Below are positions 1 through 9,088 of a DNA stretch of 64,000 nt, in pieces. The notes under the pieces are model-generated. The model was not told the DNA's origin and did no database searches. It was given only the letters and a program-made list of their open reading frames with translations. Source of the stretch: Anaeramoeba flamelloides (lineage: Eukaryota > Metamonada > Anaeramoebidae); NCBI GenBank assembly GCA_027625915.1, contig JANTQA010000070.1:2485001-2549000 (forward strand). The letters run 5' to 3'. The number at the start of each line of letters is the position of its first letter. The stretch's first letter is position 1. A program made the position numbers and the translations under genes.

Positions 1-2
1 AA

Positions 3-1109
3 AATAATAATAATAATAATAATGGTGATCAAAATAAAAATAGAAATGAAAAAAAATTTGATCCCTTTGGAATTGAAAAAGAAAATAAATATAAAAATAT
101 ATTAATTTCAAATAATGAATTAAATTTTGATATTTTAAATAAAAACCCTAAATCTAATAACACAAATAATTACAATAATAATGCAAAGAGCAACAACAAC
201 AATAATGGTAACGGTTCAATGGAACCACAACGCGAGTTTAACAAAACAATTCCAATATTTGGATTAGAAAATACTTCTTCTAACTTTGGTTCGGGATTTA
301 ATGTTTCTAATCTTATTAATGACAATGCGCCCAAAATAAAGAAAGAATTGAATATTGAAATAATAGAAAAAATCATGTGTACTTCTATTGGGCCAAAACT
401 TGAAAATATGAAAATAATTGGAGAAATTTTCCTTAAAAAAGAAAATCAAAATAATCACAAACTAACTCAAAATACAAACAAATGCAATTTATTTCTCAAA
501 AATTCACAAAATATTGATGAAATTAAAAACTTTGATAATATTTTAACAAAAAGTGGGTTGGATAATTCTATATATGTTTTTAATGATGATGATGATGGTG
601 TTATTAACAATTCCAAACAAAATAGTAATGGAAAAAGAAAAATTTTGCAATATAATGTCAAAAAAGATTTAACTTTCCAGATAATAAAAATTTTACCAGA
701 AATTATCACTCAGGGTAACATTTCATTAGTTACTATCAAATATTTATTAAATCCCAAAATTATGCCAAATCTTAAAAAAATGGGTATTTTATTATCAACA
801 AATAGCGAAATCATACAATTAGCTACCGACCCACCAACTTCATTTAATGAAACAAAGCAAAAAATCTTATGGAATATAGAAATACCATCAAATAATAAAT
901 CTAATTCAGGTGTATTTAAAGCAAAATTTAAAACGAAATCCAATAAATTAAATTTGAATCCAATCTCAATAAATTTCCAAATTGAAGGGTTTTTATTTTC
1001 AAATATACAATTACAAATTGATTCAAAATCAAATCAAGATTACAGTATAAAATCAACACAATCAAAAATTATGCCAGTTAAATATCTTATAAAAATACCT
1101 CAAAATTAA
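3..1109 (+). CDS. Muniscin (FCHo/Syp1-type) C-terminal mu-homology domain protein, 5' incomplete
   Basis: The reading frame is open from base 3 to a TAA at 1107-1109, so the gene continues upstream of the window; the Met codon at 219 is internal. The visible 368 residues start with an Asn-rich linker holding a DPF motif (residues 20-22), a type known to bind the AP-2 appendage. A beta-rich domain follows from about residue 115 to the end. Stretches such as ILPEIITQGNISLVTIKYLL, TDPPTSFN..KQKILWNI and a C-terminal block ending in VKYL match the layout of the muniscin mu-homology domain, which recruits endocytic adaptors and cargo at early clathrin sites. The F-BAR domain expected at the N-terminus is not in the window. 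Assignment is by motif recall; a stonin or other AP-mu-like protein is less likely because of the PPxxxN..xxxxIW signature. Confidence 0.72.
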   Translation, partial: NNNNNNNGDQNKNRNEKKFDPFGIEKENKYKNILISNNELNFDILNKNPKSNNTNNYNNNAKSNNNNNGNGSMEPQREFNKTIPIFGLENTSSNFGSGFNVSNLINDNAPKIKKELNIEIIEKIMCTSIGPKLENMKIIGEIFLKKENQNNHKLTQNTNKCNLFLKNSQNIDEIKNFDNILTKSGLDNSIYVFNDDDDGVINNSKQNSNGKRKILQYNVKKDLTFQIIKILPEIITQGNISLVTIKYLLNPKIMPNLKKMGILLSTNSEIIQLATDPPTSFNETKQKILWNIEIPSNNKSNSGVFKAKFKTKSNKLNLNPISINFQIEGFLFSNIQLQIDSKSNQDYSIKSTQSKIMPVKYLIKIPQN

Positions 1110-1265
1110 TTAAATGATTTTGTTCATGAACTATTAATGTGGGTTTCTAACTATTATCATTTAAAATACAAAGCAAATAAAGACTAGTTTTAAATTATTT
1201 TTTATTTATAACATTTACACTGGGGTTAATATTTTTTTATTAATTCATTTTATTGTAGAGGCTTT

Positions 1266-1523
1266 CCCGAATAAAAAAATTTTTTATAACATCTATATAA
1301 CATTTTTAAAACAAAATTTCCTTTTACATGATGATTTTTTCAATATTTTTTGAAAAAATATTCTTATAACGGGCTTATAACATGTTACAAATTTTATAAC
1401 ACATTTTATAACAAACAATTATGTTATAAAAGTTTTTATTATAAAATTTTATAACATTTTAAACATTTATAACACCTTTACAACTCGTTTATAACATACC
1501 ATAAAAAACTTTTTTTATTAGGG
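1266..1523. mobile_element. TTATAAC-rich TIR element A, copy 1
   Basis: A 258-bp unit bounded by inverted ends of the form CCCTAATAAAAAAA / TTTTTTTATTAGGG (left end reads CCCGAAT). The interior is crowded with TTATAAC and its complement. It aligns nearly base for base with 4085-4543 once the insertion in that copy is removed, and in reverse with 45129-45220. A 3-bp TTT flanks both ends and could be the target duplication. No coding capacity. The superfamily is not assigned. Confidence 0.7.
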
Positions 1524-1862
1524 TTTGATGATATCATTTATTATCATAATATTAGTTATAAGTTCGCGATAATATTAAAAAATCTCGATTAGTGCTACTT
1601 TATCACGAAAAATCATAAAATTGCGAGATTCCATATTACCGCGATAAAATCAAAAAATCGCGAAAAAAAGTAGAACTATTTTTTTAGAAATCACCTTAAA
1701 CATAAAATCCCTTCACTTTTACAAAGTTTTGAAACTTTTACAACTCTTTCACCCTTTAAAAAGGTTAGAAAAGTTTTAGAAGGTTGTAAAAGTGTCTCCA
1801 AGTGTTGAAAGGTTTGAAAAACATAAAGCTTTATAAAAGTCATTGGGATTTTTTGTAGTGGA
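1524..1862. other. Non-coding stretch with two weak palindromes
   Basis: No reading frame looks coding. About 1570-1670 holds repeated CGCGATA/TATCGCG motifs on both strands that could fold. About 1708-1815 is a CTTTTACAA...TTGTAAAAG imperfect inverted repeat. Both may be worn remnants of further short inverted-repeat elements. Confidence 0.4.
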
Positions 1863-1880
1863 AAAAAACTTTTTTCTTTT

Positions 1881-3818
1881 TTTTTTTTTTTTTTTTTATT
1901 TTTGAAGAGAGAAAATTGCTTTTCTCCTGTGTGCCCTAATTTCTAAACTTTTTTTAGAAATTTTGTTAAAGAATCACAAATTTTATTATCACTTACTAAT
2001 GATAATATATATGATGAATTCTTTTAATGAATAATATCTCCGATATTATTAATTTTTTTATTTTTTTTCAAAAAATTCAGATATCCAGATTTTTCGATTT
2101 ATTTTATAGGCCGGACAGTCTAATAAAAAATGCTCGAAATCTTCAATGATATCAATAATTAACTTTTCTTTACATAAATCACAATTTTTATTTTTATTTT
2201 TACTTGTTACATAAGAGTACCTATTTAAACAATTAGTAAAATTTCGAAATTTTAGAATTGTTTTTGAAGCTTTCCAGTTTAAATATTTTTGTTGTTTGAA
2301 ATTGCAATTTTGTTGTTTTATAATTTTTAGATATTGTTGAACTTTCCAACTAGGTGAATTTTCCAATTCGGTTAATCGAAAAACTTTTAATTCTAAATCT
2401 AATAATTTTAATCCCTTAGTGTGCCAATTAATATTTTCATTTTCCAATTTTCGAAAATTTAGTATTGTTTTTAATTTTTTTAAATTTAAGAAATCTAATT
2501 TTTCTATCAATTTATATTTTCTTCGGTATACTTTTAATCTAGCTAGATCAATTTTTGCTTAAGTTTTATAAATTAATCGAGGTGAATGGATATTAATTTG
2601 TAAGAAATTTGTGACTGATTTATTGATAAATCTATCAATTCTTTCAAAATCATTTTGTTTCAAGTCAAATATTTCAAGAACATAATAAAGTTGACTTAAA
2701 ATGAGAGCTTTGAAAGAAGTTATTTTGACTGCATTGTTGAGTTTATTTTGTTGAAACAATCGATTAAGTGTTTCCAAGGACTTTTCCACTTTTTTGAAAT
2801 TATATTCAAGATGTGTGTTTTTTTCTAACCAAATCCCAAGATAAAAAATATCTTTTAATTCTTTTTTATATTTGGTTTTTTTATTATGTGGGTTCATCCC
2901 GAATCTTTTTATTATTTCAAAAATCCTTTCTAAATTAATTTTTAGAGAGATTAATGGCCCTTTCATAATAAGAATAAGATCATCTGCATATATTTTAACA
3001 TGAACAGCCAGAGTTTTTAACTTTTCTAGTAGGAAATGAGATATAAATGCGAAGAGAATTGGTGATAAGGGATCTCCTTGATAAACTCCAATTCCTTCTT
3101 TTTTTGTAATATCTCAAGAGCCAATTTTTAATTGTTTCATTTTTGATAATTTTTTTAATAGATTGATATATTAACGAGTGTTGTATAGAGTCAAAACATT
3201 TTTTGTATGTCTATAGTAACTACAAAGTATTCTGTATTTTTATTTTTATTTTTTATTTTTTTAAATTTTCTTAATAAATTTAAAACAGCAATTCTTGTTC
3301 CAAAATATTTTTTAAATCCAAATTGTTTTTTTGAAATCAAGTCCCATGAGTCTTGAATTACAATGTATATTAATTTAAAAAAAAATCTTGGAAGAGATTG
3401 ATTTATAGTGATAGGTCGATAATTTAATGGTTCGCCTTCATCCCCCGATTTATGAATAAATAATAAATTTCTTTTTTTATTAAAATTTATACTTTTTTCA
3501 GTTTCGTCTGTTATCCAATTTAAAAAAATATTTTGAACTGTTTTAATAAAATAATTATAATTTAATAAATATTGAATTGGTTTTTTTTTTATAAACTTAT
3601 AATGATTTATTTTGTCAAATTCTTTAACTGATTTATTTTTTTGAAATTTGATTATTTCTTTAATTTTATCTTGATCAAAAATTTCCTTTATTTCAATTGG
3701 ATTTAATGAATTTTTATTAATTTTAAATTTTTTAATATAATTAATTATATTTGTATTAGGTTTTTTACTAATTGATTTTACAAAATCGTTATACACTGTG
3801 AATATGGTTTCATTATTT
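1881..3818 (-). mobile_element. 5'-truncated LINE (non-LTR retrotransposon) with RT domain
   Basis: Minus-strand frames encode a non-LTR reverse transcriptase: N-terminal RT motifs around 3190-3640 (NYRPI, QFGF, a VTIDIQKMF A-box), YQGDPLSPILFAF near 3050-3090, the catalytic YADD near 2979-2990, then thumb sequence (2559-2966) and a C-terminal CxxC..HxxxxC knuckle (about 2115-2190) usual in LINEs. No endonuclease domain is present. At least two frame changes separate the blocks, so this copy is dead. A poly-T run at 1881-1897 is the poly-A tail on the minus strand. An identical 18-bp sequence, AAAAAACTTTTTTCTTTT, lies at 1863-1880 and 3819-3836, which reads as a target-site duplication. The element therefore arrived already 5'-truncated. 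Confidence 0.85.
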
Positions 3819-4084
3819 AAAAAACTTTTTTCTTTTCATTTTTTTTTTTTTTGATACAAAAGTAAAATCTCCTGTGAATTTTATGATCAAACAAATAATC
3901 ATCCATTTCAACAATATATACTTGAATACAAAATAGAGGTGGGCTTTTTTAAAATTAGGTTATCACCTTCAGGATATAAATTAGCAAAAAGAAGAAAGAG
4001 AAAATTTTCCTACTTATTGGTGATTGATTAAACAAAATATCTAAGCTCTGGTTGTGTTTTCAGTACAATACAAAGATATGCGAA

Positions 4085-4543
4085 CCATAATAAAAAAACA
4101 TGTTTTAAAACATCTATATAATATTTTTATAACAAAATTTCCTTTTATATGATGATTTTTTGAATATTTTTTTAAAAAATATTCTTATAACACGTTACAA
4201 CATGTTATCAAGTTTTATAACACATTTTATAACAAAAATTTATGTTATAAAAGTTGTTATTACAGTCAGTTTCATTTTTAAGGCACAAACTTTCAACGAA
4301 ATTTAAGGCACAAAAAAATTCTCAAATTAAAGCACAAAACTCAAATTCAAGTAAAAATAAATTGGGAAAAAAAAAATTCAAATTTTGTGCCTTAATTTGA
4401 GATTTTTTTGTGCCTTAAATTTCGTTCAAAGTTTGTGCCTTTAAAGTGAAACTGACTGTATAAAAGATTATAACATTTTAAACGTTTATAACACCTTTAC
4501 AACACGTTTATAACTGACGATAAAAAACTTTTTTTTATTAGGG
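4085..4543. mobile_element. TTATAAC-rich TIR element A, copy 2 (carries a nested MITE)
   Basis: Same ends and interior as the copy at 1266-1523, starting CCATAATAAAAAAAC and ending TTTTTTTTATTAGGG. It is flanked by GAA on both sides, a likely 3-bp target duplication, and sits inside the last exon of the host gene relic at 3863-4702. Bases 4263-4458 are a later insertion. Its right end (pyrimidine run then ATTAG) resembles a 3' splice site. Confidence 0.75.
4263..4458. mobile_element. Tc1/mariner-like MITE G, copy 1
   Basis: A 196-bp near-perfect palindrome with ends CAGTCAGTTTCATTTTTAAG and its inverse, flanked by TA on both sides. Element A copy 1 preserves the empty site (a single TA at the matching position near 1449), which demonstrates insertion with TA duplication. 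No coding capacity; it would need a transposase supplied from elsewhere. Other copies lie at 6848-7045, 36575-36769 and about 38255-38432. Confidence 0.88.
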
Positions 4544-4702
4544 GAAGAAGAAGAATTACAAAAAGAAAGTAAATGTACAAAAAATCTAATAATTGGTGAT
4601 AATGTAGCTAGGTTGTTGTTAAAGCTTTTGAAAAGTTATCCAACTACCTTTCGGCTTTCGAAGAACATTGAAAATGTTTTCACCAAAGAACACATTCTTT
4701 AA

Positions 4703-5257
4703 AGAAGGTCTGAAGGGTTGGTTGTTTTAGAAACCCCTTTTATTTCAACGTAATTTATAACACCACGATTAACTGAGACACTATTTATTTGTTTTTTTTT
4801 ATTTGGTTTATTGATCTAAAGGGATCACTGGTTTGTCAAACAAATCAAAATAAAATATAATAAAACCACTTGGCCCTACACTAGCATGAAAAAATAAAAG
4901 TGAAAAAAAAAAAGTTATACAAAACTATAACTCCATTCCTAAACCTTTCATCCTTATTAATAAAGTTTATTCACAATATAATCAAAATTACATAACTTTA
5001 AATTCATGAGACTATTGTATTTATTGTTGTTCGAATAACCAACTTTTTTAAAAATCTCTAGTCTAGAAAAAAATAGCATTTTTCGGGTAAAAAATTACAA
5101 ATAAACGGAAGATGAATTAAGGTTTAATTCAATCTGGAGATATTTAATTTGACAGATAATAACGAATAGTTTTGAAAACATTGTACTCATCTAATAAAAC
5201 TGAAAAATAGAAAAAATAATTCCTAATGATAATTATTATAAGTGTCCGTCAAGTACC
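4703..5257. other. Non-coding stretch with one weak minus-strand coding-like end
   Basis: Mostly AT-rich DNA without coding signal. On the minus strand 4808-4880 is open after a possible acceptor (VGPSGFIIFYFDLF..DKPVIPLDQ then TAA). It could be a terminal exon or chance. No partner exon was found. Confidence 0.25.
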
Positions 5258-5332
5258 TAGCTTTTCCAGAATCCAAAAGAATTGAGTTAAATCAAAGGTT
5301 TTACTCAATTCTTTTGAATTCTGGAAAAGCTA
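5258..5332. mobile_element. Short palindromic element B, copy 1
   Basis: Inverted repeat with arms TAGCTTTTCCAGAATCCAAA and its inverse around an AGTAAAACC/TTAAATC core. Related copies occur at about 31404-31560, 31948-32030, 53335-53510 and 61440-61606. The longer copies join this hairpin to a second one built on AATTTGAGAAATAAAAAG, so this copy may be a half element. Confidence 0.65.
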
Positions 5333-6847
5333 AAGGCGATTTTTTTTTACTTTTGGGAATAAACCGAAAACTTATTAAATTATCTGTTTATTAAAAAAAT
5401 TAAAAAAAACCTAACAGAAAATCAAAAAAACAATTTTTTTTTTCAATTTAAAAGAACAAATAATTCTTTAATAATCAAAATAATTGGTTATCCGTTTCAA
5501 ATATATTTATTTAATATCCAATGCTTACAAAATATATGATTATAACCTTTTAACTGTGAAGATCAAAATATTCAAATTTTTTATGATTAAATTCGAGAAA
5601 AATCTTAATAGAACATGGGAAAATTGAATTTTGCAACTTAAATTTTTAAATATCTTGAAAAAATATTTTTCATCCAAGATCTTTTATTAACAAATAGTGT
5701 TTATTATAAGTGAAGTTATCAAAAAGTCAAAAATTAGCAAATTTTTAATTTTTTTAATTGAAAAAATTTTTTCGTGATAGTGTATTCTTGATTGAATTAG
5801 TATCTGTTTTTTGTTGTTTTTTTTAAGAATAACTATTTTTTTATATGTTCTGTTTTTTTGATCAGACAAATTATTTATTTTTGTAAATATTGTTGAATTT
5901 GCATAAAAACCACCAACTATTATATTGTGATTTAATTATTATTACTATATTTTGACAATCGATGATGTTTTTTAGACAATTGTCATGATTTTATAAACTA
6001 TTTTTCAAAAATTATGACCCACTTTATAATGTTAATGGAAGTTGCTCTGAGGGTTTATCCCTGTATTCTTATCAAAAAAATATTTTCAAATTTTTGGATG
6101 AGAATCATTTTTTCGAATTTTGCAGATTATTGTTTTACTTTTTCAAATTTTTCTTTTTCTTCTTATTTTTTAAATTTTTGTTTTAATTTTTCGTTTTCTT
6201 TTTTTTTTTTTTTTTTTTTTTTATTTTGTGTAAAAAAAAGATCATCTGGAAAAAAAAAAAGATCTTCGAAAAAGATAAATGATTACTAAAGAAATTGAGA
6301 TGATATAATGTAGTTCAAAATGAATTCAATTATGTGTAGAAAAATCTTGTTATTCAACTTATTTTCTCAGTGAAGTTCAGAAATAAACAATCCGTAATGT
6401 TAATTTCAAAAATTATCATTTTTTTTTAGTTTTTGGTTTTATTTTTTAAATTTTTAAAATATCAGACTTTTTTTATATTCAGAATGATTTAAAAGTTAAT
6501 TAAAAATCAGATTTAATTATTAGTTTTTCTTGAATACTAAAGTATATATTTTTTTTTTTCAATTTATTATTTTAGGGGAGTCAGAATTTTTGAAATGGTT
6601 TTTTGAATATCGCATATTGTGATATTATTGATTATTGCGATTTTCTATAATATCCCGATTTAATAAAAACAATAATCAAAGATTTATAAAACTTTATCAT
6701 GAATCGATTAAGATATCGTAATTACTCTTGTTTTTATTTGTTCACATAATATTGATATAATTTAATTAATTTTCTAAATTTGAAATAGTAGACAATATAT
6801 TAAAACAACACGTTTCCTTAAAATATCCAGATGTTCTAAGTCTAATA
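5333..6847. other. Non-coding stretch with a diverged dispersed repeat (family K)
   Basis: No gene recognised. About 5925-6090 aligns loosely with 12985-13130 (shared CAAAAATTATGACCCACTTT-like core), so it is a fragment of the K repeat seen again at 17985-18700. Open frames here are rich in Phe, Ile and poly-T-derived residues and look like chance. Confidence 0.4.
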
Positions 6848-7045
6848 CAGTCAGTTCCACTTTTAAGGCACAAACTTTCAACGAAATTTAAGGCACAATA
6901 AAAATCTCAAATTAAGGCTCAAAATATGGAATTTTTTTTTTTACAATTTATTTTACTAGAATCCAGAATTTTGTGCCTTAATTTGAGATTTTTATTGTGC
7001 CTTAAATTTCGTTGAAAGTTTGTGCCTTAAAAGTGGAACTGACTG
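6848..7045. mobile_element. Tc1/mariner-like MITE G, copy 2
   Basis: A 198-bp palindrome with ends CAGTCAGTTCCACTTTTAAG and inverse AACTGACTG, flanked by TA on both sides (6846-6847 and 7046-7047). It matches the copy at 4263-4458 closely apart from the loop. The arms are almost free of mismatches, suggesting a fairly recent insertion. A (TA)n run follows at about 7066-7086. Confidence 0.88.
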
Positions 7046-8183
7046 TATAAAAATATTAATTTCAATATATATATATATATATATATTAATGAATTTATAT
7101 TTATAAACTCATAGAACAGAGAAGATTGCACTCATAATTTCTTTTTTACCATAAAAAAATAACAATAAAAAACAAAAACCTTTTAGACACATGAATCATA
7201 TAAATTTTTTAAATTTTTCAAATTGTTAAAGTATTCTTTTACTGTATTCCGTTTCTCTGGAAAATTATCGGATAATAACAAACTAGTAATTAGTCATTAC
7301 AATAGATTGATTAATTGATATGTCTAAGTGGCAAAAAATTATAGTCTTTTGGAACGAATTATGATAATTTTTCACCTTCAGATATATTTTCTAGATAGAT
7401 TCAAAAGTTTGTTCGTATGTTTTTTTTTTTTAATAACCTCAAATCAATTTAACATCAGTAGACAATCGGAAAGAGAATTATTCTGAACTGGTAAATGCTA
7501 AAAATATTATTTTTTTTTTGATTTATTGTTTATTGTAACAATAAAAAATTGTTTTAGAATTATTCTGATCAAATACAGATGATAGGAACGAATAACATTC
7601 TAAATGGGTAATCATTATTGAAAAAAGAGCTGAGATGAGTAGCTAAAAAATTCCATTTTTTTAAAACAATTAAATAATTAAACAAAAGATTATTTTGACA
7701 TATTATTTCTGAAATATTGGAAACATATTGATATTAAAATTAGTTTTATCAAGAAACTAAACCAATCAGTCTTTGGGGTTTTATGTTGAGGAATTTTGAA
7801 TTAATCTTTCGAAATTAAAAAATTATAAAAATAGTTACTTAGGAAGTTCTATAAACCCATTTCCAAATACCCCAATACTGTTCATTTGAGATTCTATTTT
7901 TAGATTTGTAAAAGGAATTAAAAAAAAATCACAAAAAGACAATTATTAAAACGGTATCATTAGTCATATAATCGAATAATTTATTGTGCAACAAGATTCA
8001 TAATAGATTTTTTCGAGTCATTTGAACTCTGGTTCCACTAATTTATTAGCACTCAATTTGATATATACTTTATTTATCAATTTTTCAATTGGTAACACTT
8101 ATCCCTTAAAAAATTTTGTTTGGGCTATCTCCATCTTTATTTTTTTTAATTTTCAGTTCCTTTGAATTTCTTTCTTTTTACCT
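7046..8183. other. Non-coding stretch containing repeat Q, copy 1
   Basis: No gene recognised. About 7685-7880 is a copy of the dispersed repeat Q (core GACATATTATTTCTGAAAT, then TTTTATGTTGA..), also at 31080-31233 and 40690-41010. The remainder shows nothing supportable. Confidence 0.45.
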
Positions 8184-8282
8184 CCAAATTATGAATACAA
8201 ACTTTTAATAATAACTGATCCTTCAATTTGGAAAGTACTTAAATTTGCCTCTGACAACATTTTTAGTTGTATTGACAATTAA
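8184..8282 (+). pseudogene. Coding-like fragment, weak PP2C-like look
   Basis: A 33-codon open segment (contains YKLLIITDPSIWKVLKFASD) ending at TAA 8280-8282, with further coding-like words after the stop in the same frame. The IITDPSIWKVL word recalls the LIxASDGxWDVL motif of PP2C phosphatases, but one short motif with the key Gly-Leu missing is thin evidence. No splice partner found. It may be a relic. Confidence 0.25.
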
Positions 8283-8354
8283 ATCAAAAATTTGGTACAA
8301 CAAAAAGTACTGTTTTGAAAAACAATCTTTTCTTAAATCCCATAAGAAGGCTGT

Positions 8355-8531
8355 TCATTCTTGTGTGAGTACTTTAATAAGTACCGAGTAATTATCGCCA
8401 CTGCCAAATTGTGAGTTATTAATCTTTTTTATGAAAACAACGCAGCTCAATTGTGATGACATATCATTGCCAACCACAAAAAGTAGCAAATATTTTCTAA
8501 AAGCGGATCTTTGATTAATCCAAGATCAAAC
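8355..8531 (-). pseudogene. Coding-like fragment, possible PP2C C-terminus
   Basis: A minus-strand segment open for 59 codons to TGA (8355-8357). It is less AT-rich than its surroundings and contains FGSGDNYSVLIKVL, reminiscent of the terminal GSxDNxSVxxV motif of PP2C phosphatases. An in-frame stop lies just upstream, with coding-like sequence beyond it. It faces the fragment at 8184-8282 in opposite orientation, so the two cannot be one intact gene as laid out. Confidence 0.3.
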
Positions 8532-8674
8532 AATTAGCCAAGCCACCTTATTTACCCAAAAAGAAAGTTCCCTAAATCAAAGAATTACAATGAAAAGACC
8601 TTTTTTTGATCGCTTTTGATTAAAAAAAATTAAAAAAAAACAAAAAACAAAAAACAGCTCTATTGAAATTCTTT

Positions 8675-8833
8675 ATGAAAAAGAGTTTGAATATCAACCC
8701 TTTACAAATTAATAAACAATTCTTTTTTAAAAAACTTAAAAGCTTGAGATCTTTTTTAAAAAAAAGAAATAAATTATTGGTTTTGAAAGGAAAAGCTAAC
8801 CTTTTGTTACAAAAAAAGATAAAAAAAAATTAA
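8675..8833 (+). CDS. Possible 52-residue Lys-rich ORF upstream of MRE11
   Basis: ATG at 8675 opens 52 codons (begins MKKSLNINPLQINKQ) with stop at 8831-8833. Basic and Leu/Phe-rich, no recognised domain. It could be a tiny gene, an upstream ORF in an MRE11 leader, or chance in A-rich DNA; chance is most likely. Confidence 0.15.
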   Translation: MKKSLNINPLQINKQFFFKKLKSLRSFLKKRNKLLVLKGKANLLLQKKIKKN

Positions 8834-9088
8834 AAAAAACAAAAATATAAAAAATGTTTTGAAAAATATTCATTTTTTTTTTTCTAATGTTTCGAAAAAA
8901 CAAACTCACAAAACACCCTCAAATAAAGTTCATGAAGAACAACTTGCTCTTTGAAATCTCGTAAAACAATTTTACATTCGAAAAATGTTCAACAAATCTT
9001 GTTAAAAAAATAGATTTCACCAATTCATTTTTTACATTTTTATAACAACTGTTTTTTCTTCTCTTTTTTCCGATAATTTTTTGCTTTT

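Larger units (their letters stand above)
3863..4702 (+). pseudogene. Two last exons of an unrecognised host gene, disrupted by TIR element A2
   Basis: After an acceptor at 3861-3862 an open segment runs to about 4020 (contains FYDQTNNHPFQQYILEYKIE and SGYKLAKRRKRKFSYLL). A 44-bp GTGATT...TTTTCAG intron separates it, in phase 0, from TAC..GCGAA at 4064-4084. Reading resumes in the same frame at 4544 (EEEELQKES, then IIGDNVARLLLKLLKSYP) and ends at TAA 4700-4702. Between the last two parts sits element A2 flanked by GAA, so the exon was continuous before insertion. The LINE at 1881-3818 lies in the intron just upstream. Earlier exons were not found. Family not recognised. The gene is presumably inactive here unless A2 is spliced out, but A2 has no GT at its left edge. 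Confidence 0.55.

Noticed and set aside
1266-4543. The two element-A copies as long direct repeats bounding the LINE and making one composite element
   Set aside because: Each copy has its own inverted ends and its own 3-bp flanks, the family also occurs at 45.1 kb without a LINE, and the LINE has its own 18-bp target duplication.
6014-6289. 91-codon plus-strand frame
   Set aside because: Second half is a poly-T product (FFFFFF) and the first half lies in the diverged K repeat; no family signal.
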